Below, in pieces: positions 1-10,072 of a stretch of 64,000 nt of DNA. The notes under the pieces were generated by a model that was not told the origin of the DNA, ran no database searches, and saw nothing but the letters and a program-made list of their open reading frames with translations. The stretch's first letter is position 1; each line of letters opens with the position of its first letter. The DNA comes from Berkiella sp963829835 (lineage in GTDB: Bacteria > Pseudomonadota > Gammaproteobacteria > Berkiellales > Berkiellaceae). The stretch lies in NCBI GenBank assembly GCA_963829835.1, contig CAWHKC010000004.1, positions 124,001 to 188,000 on the forward strand, written 5' to 3'. The position numbers and the translations under genes were made by a program.

Positions 1-3000
1 CTCGGCTTAAAAATTCTGTTCTCTGCGCTGCATAATCGAATCTATTACCAATAAAATGTAATGCACTGCCATATGTTTGCTGAGCACCAGCTGAAAATAA
101 CCTCGAACCAGGGGCATCTAAAATAAATGTGGCACTTGTTTGCATTTTAGGCAATTGCCAAATAGGTACTTCTCTGTCACTTTGAGCTAAATGCAATTGT
201 AGAATATTAGAAAAATCAGGACTGATATCAAATAATGTTTGATGAGCTTTCAACTGTGACTGCACTTGAGGTTCTGTCAAAGTGACATCCAGCAATTGAA
301 CCTTATTGAATGCTTCTTTATCGAGATCATAACTTTCTTTTGCTTTTAGAACAGCAACGCCAATATTATCATCTTCATCTTTTCGCCAGGTGACTTTATC
401 AGGCGTCGCAGTTTCAGAGCCAAGTGTTTTAACAATTTCAGCTTGTACAGCGCCCTCTTTTTCAACTTGCGCACTTTCAAAATTAACGCGTTTTGAAACA
501 AGCTTCGAGCCTTTCGTACTGGCTGTCAGCTTTTCTGACATCATTCGGATTTTTTCAACCCCGATAATGGTACCCGCATTAACGGCTTTATCTCGAGCCC
601 CTTCAAAGTCTACTGTCTCACCGATGATAAAACCTTCATTCTTAGCTAATAAATCGCAAAGTAACTTAATATCCTTTTTAGCAATAATTCGTCCGCTTTG
701 GTGATTTTTTATTATTCGATTGGCCGTTGTTTTAATTCTACCAAGCGTTTTAAGTTCTCCTAGATTTTCTATCAATCCAAGGCAAGTTAAATAGATTGCT
801 TCACGTGCATCTATAGATCCTGATTCTAAATTTCTAAAGTTGGTATTTATAGATTCAGCAATCTTTTGACTTAATACGCTGCCATCAGGTTTGCGATTGG
901 CAACATCTTGCCCATAGACCCCAACGGCTTGAGTTGATTTAATGACAGAATTATTTGTTCCATTATTGCCAATGCTAAGCCCAATATTACCCGTAACATC
1001 AATAATGCCTTCATTATGCAGAGCGCTTACAAAGACTCCAAGATAACCTTGCGCCGCATATTCTCCATTAACTGCTTTTTGAACTTCAATCAAAGATTTT
1101 AAAAGGGTCGTACTCAATTCATCTGTTTGGCTACTAGAAGCAAGTTCGGCTAACCTCTTTTCGGTTGTTTCTTCAACATCAATCGTTAACACTTGCTTAG
1201 GGTGTTCTGGAATCGTATGTGTGTGATCCTCAAGTGATTTCACTTGTAGTGCTTCTACTTCCGCTGGCGATAAAGATGCAGGTATATCTTTTACTGGCTC
1301 CTCTTGTTTACTAGCGTCAGTTGTAGCAGTTTTGGTTGAGGATTCATTTAATTGCGTTGCCAATTCAGTTGGCGTTAAATTCAATTCAGAAGGCAATCCG
1401 GCTACATAAGCTGGCCGGTCAATATATTCTCTGACTTTCTCTGAACTCAACATCACCATCATGCTATTAAGCGCTTCATTGAGAACCGCACTTGTACTTA
1501 GTCGCTCATCTTGGTAATCTTTAAAAAGATTATGCCAATGTTTCATTCTAAATAATAATTTAGCACTTAACTCCAAATCACCTTGATAAACAGGATCAAC
1601 CATACCGCTTCTTTGCGCTGCATGTAAGACACCATAAACCACTGATTGCAAATAAAGTTCTGAAGTGTGCCCTTGGTTTAAAATAAAATTAACAACATCA
1701 AGCGGTTGCACACCCAAATTAAAACCTAATAATTCTGAAGGTTTCAATTTGTAAAGCGCTTCTCTAAACATAACTTCAGTGATAGATTTTAAATTATCTT
1801 GGGCTTTCTCGAGGCTTTTTTGATCTTCTGCATTCCATGCCTGATAAGCGGAGAGTGAAGCTTCAGCTACCTTTAAAGCATGACGAGATCCTTGAACAAT
1901 GGTAGCCGCTGTTTGCAAAAACTGCATATTTTCAGGCGTTAATAACCCACCAGAATATACACTCGCTGCTCTGGTCAATGATTCTATAATCTCTAAGCTT
2001 TTATAGATAAATTTATCTTCTGAATAATAAGCGCCATAAAATTGATATAACACATTCACAAGTAAAGTCGCTTTTTCTTCACTGGACCCTAAAATCCCTA
2101 ACGAAGGAACAACATTATCTAAAACAAAACTGACGAATTCAGAATTTTGAATCCCATCGCCATTAATAGCTCTATTTAATAATACCCCACCACGGTAAAG
2201 AACTTTCGCAAGTAATAAATAGCTGCGCAGTACTGCTGCATTAGGTGTTGGCAAGTACGAACATAATTCAGCTACATTCACAGCTGCATGTAAACCGTTT
2301 AATCCCCAATCCACGTATGACATGGTTGATTTTTGACCGCTTAATAAAAACCCGGCTTGATTTACTTGAGGGGCATGAAGGATACAATTAAGACCTTTTA
2401 TTAAAGCGCCAACATTATTGGTAATAATGATATTCGAGTCTGCATATACTTGATCGGCAATAATAGCACCTGAGTTATTAACTCTTGCTGCACCATGAAT
2501 ATTTAGTTCTCCCTGTTGAGCGATTATCGCGCTATTGCGATGCAGCTGAACATTATGAGCTTTAACGGTGCCTTTGTGACCTGTTACTAATTGCCCCATT
2601 AAATTGAAAGTACCATTAACTTCTACTGAAAATTGTTTAGAACCTTGTGCTTGCCCCTGTATCGCTGCTGAGCCTGAGCTAACCTTAAGTTTTTCCGTAA
2701 TAAGATCGCCGGGTTGTTTAAATTCGTTTTTCGCCGTAATGTCCGCTTCACTAAAAGATAACGTCCCATCCAAGTCAATATTTTCAGCGCTAAGTGTTAA
2801 TGAGGAGCCATTAAAAAATTTACATTGTTTAGAGGACGTGATTTTATTTGCATTAACGGTTAATTGATTAATATAAGCGATAGATTCAGCTGAGAAATCC
2901 CCATATGTGGATACATTTAGATGGCTTTTAGGTAAATTTGCAAATTGTAAATTTATGTCACCACTGGCTGACAACAAGCAAGCCAATTCAGGTTGGTTAG

Positions 3001-4741
3001 GATTAGCTTCGTTTGTTAGAAGGACATAACATAAATCATTATGGTTAATGACCTTCCACTTTCCATGACTATCTACTTTATTTGTAGTATCCCACGGAGC
3101 AAGTTTTGTTTGATGTAATTGACGACCTTTTACATCGCATTCTGTTATTATTAAAGTAGGTCCATTTTCAGATCTTACTACTTCTATACTCAGTTTAGCA
3201 TCAACAGCTTGAGGAGATTCTTTATACTGTTTCTTAATCTTTTCAATCTCACTAGTAGAGAGCCTTGATTTCCCGCCTGCCTTTTTTAATAGTGACGCAA
3301 TGTCATCTTTTTGATGGATCCGAGCTTCATCCAGAGGTGATCTCTTCAAACCATTTTTCAAATTGGGACTTACACCCAGAGCTAATAGAGCTTGTACAGC
3401 TGCAACATCCCCTTTAATCACCGCATTGAATAAATCAATTGCTTGTGCATCCCCAGCACCAGGGAATTTTCCTAAAAACTGATATAGTTCAGCATCTTTT
3501 TTCAAACCACCATAATATAATGGCGTATATCCATTCTGATCTGGCACATTCATTGGCACTTTGCAATCATAACAACGATTTATTAATTCATCATCACCTG
3601 ATAAAACTGCATTATGTAGTAATGTATGACCATATTCGTTTAATACAGGTGCAATGTTTGCCCGATTGCTTTTAAGAAGATTAGCTATCTCTATTTTACC
3701 CTCTGAAACAGCAAGCGCCCAAGGCGTTAAACCATTTGCATTAGGAGTTTCGATTTTTTTAATATTGTGATCAATTAAATATTTTAATACCTTAAGAAGA
3801 TTCTTTTTAACACAAATATGCCATAAACTATTTAAACTCGTGTTATATAAAGGTGTTTTTTTGCCTAAAAGTTCTAATAGCTCTAAACATTCCGCTTCAT
3901 AGCCTTTTTCGACCAGTTCATGTACAACCGTATTCCCTTCTTTATTGAATGCATTACTGTAATGTGGAAACTTAATCCGTTCGGCTACCTTTTTCTGATC
4001 ATGTAAGTTTTCAAAAATGGCAATTGTATTTTCTATTTTTCTTTTAAAGATATTATCTTTGAATTTTGTCAGGTATTCTTTCAACTCTTTTAAAGCATCT
4101 TCAGACTGACCTATACAAGCTCCTTTACTTAGCAAAGTATCGATATCTGATAGTCCCGCTCCTTTTCTAACCATTTCATTTAACAATGTCATTTTGCTTA
4201 AGCCAAATTCGGCTAAATTATCAACATTATTTGAAAGAAATTTCAAAAATCCAAGCGAAGGTTGCTCACAATAATAGTCAAAAAATGTTTTACCCTTGGG
4301 GCATCCTGGAACCTTTGACTGTAAACTTAATCCAATCTGATATAGTAATCGAAAAGAATCTGCACTTGAGTTAAGAAGATGAGAAAATAGACATTCCTTA
4401 TCCAGTTCTCCATTGTTATCTAAGACAGTGAAATGATTTTGACGTATAGCCTGCTCTACTATTAACTGTTGCTTATCTTCCTTAGAGGCATCATTAGCTT
4501 TGCTTACTTTTTCAAATAACCTTTTTTTAAATCCAGGAGTCGTATATTCCAAGAACATTTTATTTTGGTCATCAACTGCAGCTAGAACACTTACAGGTGC
4601 CCCAGCTGCTTTCTTTAACAACGGTTCCCAGCTTTTTTTAGCGGCCAGTTTATGTAACGTCCGATCCTTTATTGCAACCTTTTCAGTTTTAGGAAGTTGC
4701 TTGTTCTTTTTACTTCCTTGCTTACCGTTTTTTATTCTCAT
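1..4741 (-). CDS. Giant ankyrin-repeat protein with haemagglutinin-type beta-helix repeats (C-terminus cut by window edge)
   Basis: The frame is open from an ATG at 4741 to the window edge, giving at least 1580 residues. I see no N-terminal signal peptide; the start is Lys-rich. Residues about 250-480 hold ankyrin-like repeats (for example NANGLTPWALAVSEGKIEIA and LNEYGHTLLHNAVLSGDDEL). Residues about 590-800 are short repeats with N-x-G-x-I-x-A character (RVNNSGAIIADQVYADSNI), typical of filamentous-haemagglutinin beta-helices. A mostly helical stretch follows, with a second beta-helix block at about 1230-1400 (GLIENLGELKTLGRIKTTAN). The gene follows the LRR gene by 54 bp on the same strand. 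I infer a large effector-like protein rather than a two-partner adhesin, because there is no Sec or TPS region. Function is unknown. Confidence 0.85.
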   Translation of the reverse strand, partial: MRIKNGKQGSKKNKQLPKTEKVAIKDRTLHKLAAKKSWEPLLKKAAGAPVSVLAAVDDQNKMFLEYTTPGFKKRLFEKVSKANDASKEDKQQLIVEQAIRQNHFTVLDNNGELDKECLFSHLLNSSADSFRLLYQIGLSLQSKVPGCPKGKTFFDYYCEQPSLGFLKFLSNNVDNLAEFGLSKMTLLNEMVRKGAGLSDIDTLLSKGACIGQSEDALKELKEYLTKFKDNIFKRKIENTIAIFENLHDQKKVAERIKFPHYSNAFNKEGNTVVHELVEKGYEAECLELLELLGKKTPLYNTSLNSLWHICVKKNLLKVLKYLIDHNIKKIETPNANGLTPWALAVSEGKIEIANLLKSNRANIAPVLNEYGHTLLHNAVLSGDDELINRCYDCKVPMNVPDQNGYTPLYYGGLKKDAELYQFLGKFPGAGDAQAIDLFNAVIKGDVAAVQALLALGVSPNLKNGLKRSPLDEARIHQKDDIASLLKKAGGKSRLSTSEIEKIKKQYKESPQAVDAKLSIEVVRSENGPTLIITECDVKGRQLHQTKLAPWDTTNKVDSHGKWKVINHNDLCYVLLTNEANPNQPELACLLSASGDINLQFANLPKSHLNVSTYGDFSAESIAYINQLTVNANKITSSKQCKFFNGSSLTLSAENIDLDGTLSFSEADITAKNEFKQPGDLITEKLKVSSGSAAIQGQAQGSKQFSVEVNGTFNLMGQLVTGHKGTVKAHNVQLHRNSAIIAQQGELNIHGAARVNNSGAIIADQVYADSNIIITNNVGALIKGLNCILHAPQVNQAGFLLSGQKSTMSYVDWGLNGLHAAVNVAELCSYLPTPNAAVLRSYLLLAKVLYRGGVLLNRAINGDGIQNSEFVSFVLDNVVPSLGILGSSEEKATLLVNVLYQFYGAYYSEDKFIYKSLEIIESLTRAASVYSGGLLTPENMQFLQTAATIVQGSRHALKVAEASLSAYQAWNAEDQKSLEKAQDNLKSITEVMFREALYKLKPSELLGFNLGVQPLDVVNFILNQGHTSELYLQSVVYGVLHAAQRSGMVDPVYQGDLELSAKLLFRMKHWHNLFKDYQDERLSTSAVLNEALNSMMVMLSSEKVREYIDRPAYVAGLPSELNLTPTELATQLNESSTKTATTDASKQEEPVKDIPASLSPAEVEALQVKSLEDHTHTIPEHPKQVLTIDVEETTEKRLAELASSSQTDELSTTLLKSLIEVQKAVNGEYAAQGYLGVFVSALHNEGIIDVTGNIGLSIGNNGTNNSVIKSTQAVGVYGQDVANRKPDGSVLSQKIAESINTNFRNLESGSIDAREAIYLTCLGLIENLGELKTLGRIKTTANRIIKNHQSGRIIAKKDIKLLCDLLAKNEGFIIGETVDFEGARDKAVNAGTIIGVEKIRMMSEKLTASTKGSKLVSKRVNFESAQVEKEGAVQAEIVKTLGSETATPDKVTWRKDEDDNIGVAVLKAKESYDLDKEAFNKVQLLDVTLTEPQVQSQLKAHQTLFDISPDFSNILQLHLAQSDREVPIWQLPKMQTSATFILDAPGSRLFSAGAQQTYGSALHFIGNRFDYAAQRTEFLSR

Positions 4742-4795
4742 AAATAAGAACGTTCCTTTAAATATAACTTAGTGAGAAACTGTTGATGCACAAGT

Positions 4796-6637
4796 TTATT
4801 CTCTAAATCTTGGCTTTTGACCTGCAGGCACCCCCGGTGAAACTGGCACTCCTATGCCTTGATTAATCTCAGCTCCCGGTCTTACTGATTTAAATTGCAT
4901 TGTAAATACGGGTGTGGGTTCGCTTAACACTTGAGCAGCAACACTTAACAGCGGTTCGGGATTTGCACCTTGGCTGCGCTGTTGACCAACTTGTGACGGT
5001 GCAACTTCTTGATTAGAACTTGAAGCTTGAGCTCCAGGTATTGCAATTACCACAGCACTTGCTGCAGGATTGGGGGGATTTTTAGCAATTACTGGTTTGA
5101 TATTTTCAACTAATTTAGAATCTACTCTAGCGGGTGATTTGCCAGCTCTAATCTCTTCATAAAAAGCAGGTAATCTATCTGTTGCATAATGAAAATACTC
5201 AGCTTCGGTTATGGTTATATTTAAGTTCTGATCCACTCCTAAAGTATCTTCTCTCTCTTGCAAAATAGAATCAACAATAACCTCTAAAGCTTCATCTGCT
5301 GGGCCTGACTTGCTTAGCAATTCCTGAATCCCTTTTGGAATGGGTGTCTTCTTGAGTTTACAATTCAACAAAAATAACAATCTTGAACCAGTGGCTTCAG
5401 TATATCCAAAATCTGTAAATAATTTCGTATGTGCGCTTAAAATCTCTTGAAACTCAAGAAGAGCATCATGATCTGTTTGAAGCTTAGTTAGTGAAACATT
5501 AAACTTAAGGCCCTTCTCAACAATTTGTTTGAGGGAACCAAAAGTCAAATCTGGATTATTTCTTAAGTCTAAGGTTTGTAGCGAATCAGGATTGCTTAAT
5601 ATCCTTGAAACTGCATTTCTATATTCTTTATGTAACCCTATATTTTGCAAAATTAATGATTTAAGACTTGGCATTCTCTTATGTTGCTTTTTAAAAAAGG
5701 ATTCCAATCTTTTATTATTTTTATCGGTTATTACGAACTTGTCATTTAATTGATGGCACAGTTTATTATTTGATAAATTGAGTTCTTCTAAATTTAAATA
5801 TTTAGCAATCTCAGCAATTTCTTTCAAACAATCTCCAGTAAGATTGTTCCCACTAAGATCCAATCTCTTAAGATTTTGGAAAACTTTTTTCTTGTCGACA
5901 ATTTGCTTTTTTAGCTCTCTAATCGATTGATCGGTTAGTTCATTATTGCTCAAGATTAAATGTTCTGTGTCAAATGAACCGAGATCTGCTCCTAATAAGT
6001 CATACATGTTTGCATCTGTCAGACTTGCATAGCTAATATCAACTATTTTAAGTTTTGGCTTTTGATTGTTTTTACTTTGCCTCACTAACGCTTTCATAAA
6101 TTTGTTAAGTATCACAGCCGTCATTTTAATAGGCGCTTGTGCTTCCTCTTCGTGTGTTAATAATGCCACTGGTGCTTGCTTTGCCTTCTCATTTGATGAC
6201 GGCGTAACTGGTTTGTCTTGATATCTTTTATCTTGAGGATGAATTGTGGACTTGCGATTAAAGACAAAATGGATTTCAGCTGTTGTATTGCAAGTTTGTA
6301 AAATTTCAATTTTTCTTTCTAGCAGTAACACATTTGAATTCTTAAAGCGATCGAGATTATTCTGATGCATTCTTTCACTAAGCCAGTTACTACCAAAAAA
6401 TGCTCCACCAGCTAATGCTATAGCACCTCCAGCAAGAACCAATGGTGACGCAGTTACTATAACAGGTGCTAGTATTGCTCCACCAGCAAAGGCTGCTGCA
6501 CCTTCTATTAACTTTTCTGTAAGTGTCTTTTTTCTTGGATTCTTTTTGTCTAGTCTTGACTCAGCATCCTTAATATCTTTCTCTAAATTTCTAACTCTAG
6601 TATCTTGGGCAATAAGATCCGTTGGTGCAGCGATCAT
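4796..6637 (-). CDS. Leucine-rich-repeat effector-like protein with an N-terminal hydrophobic segment
   Basis: The product has 613 residues. The ATG has an AAGGAA ribosome site about 9 bp upstream. A charged N-terminus is followed by a long Gly/Ala-rich hydrophobic hairpin at about 46-82, likely membrane-inserting. Residues about 195-385 hold leucine-rich repeats of ribonuclease-inhibitor character (LKRLDLSGNNLTGDCLKEIA, LNLEELNLSNNKLCHQ, LQTLDLRNNPDLTFGSLKQI). The last 100 residues are Pro/Ala/Gln/Ser-rich and probably disordered. It starts 26 bp after the J-domain gene and is probably co-transcribed with it and with the ankyrin/beta-helix gene. LRR plus membrane segment plus disordered tail suggests a host-directed protein. 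That is inference, with no catalytic domain seen. Confidence 0.85.
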   Translation of the reverse strand: MIAAPTDLIAQDTRVRNLEKDIKDAESRLDKKNPRKKTLTEKLIEGAAAFAGGAILAPVIVTASPLVLAGGAIALAGGAFFGSNWLSERMHQNNLDRFKNSNVLLLERKIEILQTCNTTAEIHFVFNRKSTIHPQDKRYQDKPVTPSSNEKAKQAPVALLTHEEEAQAPIKMTAVILNKFMKALVRQSKNNQKPKLKIVDISYASLTDANMYDLLGADLGSFDTEHLILSNNELTDQSIRELKKQIVDKKKVFQNLKRLDLSGNNLTGDCLKEIAEIAKYLNLEELNLSNNKLCHQLNDKFVITDKNNKRLESFFKKQHKRMPSLKSLILQNIGLHKEYRNAVSRILSNPDSLQTLDLRNNPDLTFGSLKQIVEKGLKFNVSLTKLQTDHDALLEFQEILSAHTKLFTDFGYTEATGSRLLFLLNCKLKKTPIPKGIQELLSKSGPADEALEVIVDSILQEREDTLGVDQNLNITITEAEYFHYATDRLPAFYEEIRAGKSPARVDSKLVENIKPVIAKNPPNPAASAVVIAIPGAQASSSNQEVAPSQVGQQRSQGANPEPLLSVAAQVLSEPTPVFTMQFKSVRPGAEINQGIGVPVSPGVPAGQKPRFRE

Positions 6638-6663
6638 TTTTAAGTTCCTTTTTCTAACTACTA

Positions 6664-7776
6664 CTAAAAATTTGTATACTTAATACGACTTTCAGGTTTA
6701 TCATAAAACTCATAAGCAGAAATTATTTTTTGTGACATATCTGCTGCATGTTGATTATTTGGGTTCCTGTCAGGGTGAAATAGAAGCATTTTTGAATGAT
6801 AAGCTTTTTTAATTTTTGAGTGTTCACATTCATCGCCTTCAATACCTAACCATTGAAGAGGATAGGACCCAAACAGTTGTTTAAATTTTTCTTTAGCTTT
6901 CCATTCTTGTTCTAATGCTTCAAGTTGCTCTTTTGTTACCTTTCTCCATTCGTCGTGAATTTTTAATCCATATTTTTCTAAAGTGGCAATTTTATTCTCG
7001 TCTTTATTAGCTAGTGAAATTAATGCAGCTTTTTTTCCTTGGCTTTGATGAGCAAAAAATTGTTCCCTTTTATTTTTTGGGATTGACTTCAAAATATACT
7101 CAAAAGAATCATTCGCCTCTGAGGCAGCAAATTTAGTTAAAACAGTTTCACCTGCTTTGTTCACTGTGTTCAGATGATCTAACAGTTTATCGTTAGGACA
7201 ATGTCTTAAAAAAGCCTTAACCATATCTTTATTTTCACCAAAGCAAGCTTGAGACATCACTGGCGTGTTACCAAGTTCATCTATTTGACTCAAAAATTCA
7301 AAACGATCCTTTTCTGGCAGGCAATTCATTACTACATCAATATGGCTTTTTGATTTAAGTGACAAATGATAGACAAAAGGGTTATCAAGATGCTTAATTT
7401 TTTTAAAAATATTTAAGCGCTCATTTGGTTCGATTGCAGCTATTAGCTTATTCAAAAGCGTTATATCTTCTTCACATTTGAAGGTCGCAAATTGTAGGGG
7501 TCCCAGACCAACGATATCTTCTGCTAATAAAAATTTATAAAGAGCAGGTTTGGATGCCACTTTTAATATGTCATCTACGGTGCCCCAATCTTTGCGATAA
7601 ATGGCATATAATAGTGAACTCTCACAAAACATATCTTGTTCTTCAAATTCTAACCAACCACCAATTGGCAGCACACGAGCAGCGGTAAGAAAGGCTTTCG
7701 TTGGGAGAATATTAACAACAGTACTTTTAAACCATTTGACTGATTTTGCTGCCGCGATTTTTAATGGCCCTATCAT
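6664..7776 (-). CDS. Protein with degenerate ankyrin-like repeats and a C-terminal J domain
   Basis: The product has 370 residues. The last 70 form a J domain: helix II KIKKAYHSKMLLF, the HPD motif at about 334-336, then RNPN and a C-terminal helix ending ISAYEFYD. J domains bind and stimulate Hsp70 through HPD. The J domain here is C-terminal, unlike canonical DnaJ, and no zinc-finger or DnaJ C-terminal domain is present. Residues about 50-270 look like divergent ankyrin-type helical repeats (ETVLTKFAASEANDSFEYIL, NTPVMSQACFGENKDMVKAF). It heads a three-gene minus-strand run with the LRR and ankyrin/beta-helix genes. The ribosome site at the ATG is weak. A role in recruiting host or bacterial Hsp70 is inferred. 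Confidence 0.85.
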   Translation of the reverse strand: MIGPLKIAAAKSVKWFKSTVVNILPTKAFLTAARVLPIGGWLEFEEQDMFCESSLLYAIYRKDWGTVDDILKVASKPALYKFLLAEDIVGLGPLQFATFKCEEDITLLNKLIAAIEPNERLNIFKKIKHLDNPFVYHLSLKSKSHIDVVMNCLPEKDRFEFLSQIDELGNTPVMSQACFGENKDMVKAFLRHCPNDKLLDHLNTVNKAGETVLTKFAASEANDSFEYILKSIPKNKREQFFAHQSQGKKAALISLANKDENKIATLEKYGLKIHDEWRKVTKEQLEALEQEWKAKEKFKQLFGSYPLQWLGIEGDECEHSKIKKAYHSKMLLFHPDRNPNNQHAADMSQKIISAYEFYDKPESRIKYTNF

Positions 7777-8012
7777 ATTGCTTTCGCATCAAAAGCTAAT
7801 GATTGATATGAACTTATTTCTGGACTGATATGTTGTGATTGTTGAATTCGCAGAAAAAGAATTGGTTGGCTTTTAGAGTTAGACATCAAAAACATCCTCG
7901 TTTACTTCTCGTATCCCTATCTGTTCACTTTATAAGTTGGCCTTCGTATGTATTTTTTATCTGAGATTTTCAGAAAAAAAATAAACAAGAACGGATAAAG
8001 TGAAGTGGGGGT

Positions 8013-8041
8013 ATTACAATATAAAACACAACATGTGTCAA
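8013..8041 (-). promoter_or_regulatory. Predicted sigma70-type promoter for the J-domain/LRR/ankyrin run
   Basis: Read on the minus strand, TTGACA (8041-8036) is followed after 17 bp by TGTAAT (8018-8013). It lies about 240 bp upstream of the J-domain start, within the 379-bp gap 7777-8155. I see no credible gene in that gap. The prediction rests on consensus match alone. Confidence 0.45.
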
Positions 8042-8155
8042 CGAATGCACGATATATTATTGCAAATATTTATCATGCACCTACACGTTTTAAACTACGC
8101 GTGAATCCCTCGACTCAGGATTCGGGCGCGTATTCATTTAACATTTATTGTAAAT

Positions 8156-9886
8156 TTAGGATTGAGGGCCTTTACTATTTCTATTTGAAGCTTGAGTTTC
8201 CCCTTCAACACGTAATATCTCTGTACCATCTGAAGTTTTTCTAGTGAGCGGCACATCAACAGGAGTGGTATGTAAAAGATATGCTCCTGTCGTAGGCCTT
8301 GGTGTAGTAGAACCATCAGTAATAGGTACTAGAACCATGTATCCCGGCAAAAACGTTTGCGGTGGAAATTGTGGAACTAATTCTCTTTGTGAAGTTGAGT
8401 GGACAAAGGTGACTTGTCTTTGATCTTCCTGGACAGGCAAACGCCCAATTGATATTTCTCTTTTAACAGGTCTTCTTTGATCAGTTGAACTTCTTGGATC
8501 AATGCTTGGAACTTCTCTTGGCGAAGGGCGTCTGGGTATCAATGCGGATCTCGCTGGAGGAGAAGACGCTTCATCTTTTGAACCGGAAGGGATTTTTTTA
8601 ATTCTATTAGGAGGAGAATCTAAGGCATCCTGCCTTTTCGGAGATGGTTCGCCTCTTCTAGAAGGGCTCCCTCCATCAGGCTTATCACTTGTAAATAATG
8701 CCTTTATACCAGCGGTTAAAGAAGATCTAAGTCTCTCACTAGATGATGGTGCAGATGATGATGCCGCCGCGGCTGGCGCATCAAGCGATAAATTTTGTAC
8801 CCCTTCAGTTAATGGTTGTACCGTTTCAGTCACTGTTACAGGTATATCTTTTAAAGCTTTACTTAATGCTGGAAATTTAACCCAAAGAAGATCATGTAAA
8901 GCTGTAAATTCTGCTTCAAATATTGTTTGCTTGATATTGGACTCCCGATAAAATTTTGAACTATATGGTGTGTTAAAAATTGGTAGCGGATAAGCAAGAA
9001 TGAGCTCAATCACCTTTCCTAAAAACAGATAATCGACACCTATTTTGCTCTTAGCTGATTCCAAAAATGTCGTTAATTCCAAACCATCAAGTAGAGCGGG
9101 ATTCATTACTACCCCAACATTTTTTGCATCCATACCATTACCTTTAGGGTTGTCATCCTCTTCTCCAGGCTCCTTTGCTTTTTCTCTTTGCTTTTCTTTT
9201 CCTAAAAGGTTTGATTCTTTTTCTTCAATTTTCAGAGGCATACCACCTTGGTGTGTCATATATACCAAATGCATATAGTTATGAATAACTTCAGCAGCCC
9301 GATGATTACCAGTTTTGTAAAGCTGACTAATAAATTCCGGCATTATCAATTCAAAAATCTCAGGATTTAAACTGTATAATAGTCTTCCATCACTGGCCTT
9401 TGGAATATTTTCTATGTGAGGGCGAATACTTTTTAACTGGAGTAAAAAACTTTCCCAAGTAGCATATGTACTTGCTAAAAAATCATAAATAACACGATCA
9501 TTTAAAACAATTGGTGTGACAATAATACATCCATTTTGAAAACACTTTTTGGCTAAACAAGCCCACACATAAGAATTGATTGGTAAACTTTGATGTTCAA
9601 CATTGTATGTAGCAACAAACAATTTAACGTTTCTGACAAGTTCTTCCTCTTTTAGATTCCAATCTATTTTTTCAAGATAGGCTTCTAAATCTTTTTGCGC
9701 TACGGCACTACCTGACAAACAAAAAATCGATGGAGTTCTAAATTTAATAAATTTGCCAGTGATGATGAGATTCAGAATGTTACGTGTTTGCTTGAGTGTA
9801 AATGCATGAGTATTAAGCTGAGGTGCACTAAGCGGAGCATGAAGCATCTTTAATCGTCCTTGATTGATAATCTTTGTATGCTGCAT
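8156..9886 (-). CDS. Unrecognised protein with a Ser/Pro/Arg-rich disordered C-terminal third
   Basis: The product has 576 residues from the ATG at 9886, which has AAGGAA 6 bp upstream; an upstream TTG at 9910 has no such site. Residues 1-370 look folded and globular with mixed helix and strand, and I recognise no family. From about 380 on, the chain is low-complexity Ser/Pro/Arg/Ala (for example APAAAASSSAPSSS and PPARSALIPRRPSPRE), with many SP and RRPS sites that could be phosphorylated in a eukaryotic host. It is transcribed away from the coiled-coil gene at 10073, from which 186 bp separate it. It could be an effector, judged only by neighbours and composition. Confidence 0.75.
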   Translation of the reverse strand: MQHTKIINQGRLKMLHAPLSAPQLNTHAFTLKQTRNILNLIITGKFIKFRTPSIFCLSGSAVAQKDLEAYLEKIDWNLKEEELVRNVKLFVATYNVEHQSLPINSYVWACLAKKCFQNGCIIVTPIVLNDRVIYDFLASTYATWESFLLQLKSIRPHIENIPKASDGRLLYSLNPEIFELIMPEFISQLYKTGNHRAAEVIHNYMHLVYMTHQGGMPLKIEEKESNLLGKEKQREKAKEPGEEDDNPKGNGMDAKNVGVVMNPALLDGLELTTFLESAKSKIGVDYLFLGKVIELILAYPLPIFNTPYSSKFYRESNIKQTIFEAEFTALHDLLWVKFPALSKALKDIPVTVTETVQPLTEGVQNLSLDAPAAAASSSAPSSSERLRSSLTAGIKALFTSDKPDGGSPSRRGEPSPKRQDALDSPPNRIKKIPSGSKDEASSPPARSALIPRRPSPREVPSIDPRSSTDQRRPVKREISIGRLPVQEDQRQVTFVHSTSQRELVPQFPPQTFLPGYMVLVPITDGSTTPRPTTGAYLLHTTPVDVPLTRKTSDGTEILRVEGETQASNRNSKGPQS

Positions 9887-10072
9887 AGGGTATTCCTTAG
9901 GGCTTTTCAAATCAAGTAATTACACTATTAGTAGCTTTGAATTTTATGTAATAGTTTTTTATTACTGGATGTACATACAAAGATTTGGCTCTGATATACC
10001 TGAAAATTGAACTTAATTAATAGCTCTTTTGTCACACGGATATAAGAAATTTATAAATCAAGGTGGTTGGTT

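Noticed and set aside
390..704. 104-codon plus-strand frame near the left edge
   Set aside because: Opposite strand of the giant ankyrin/beta-helix gene, which is open throughout.
8502..8951. 149-codon plus-strand frame opposite the Ser/Pro-rich gene
   Set aside because: Antisense shadow of a Ser/Pro/Arg-rich coding region; no ribosome site, and the other strand has a well-placed start and neighbours.
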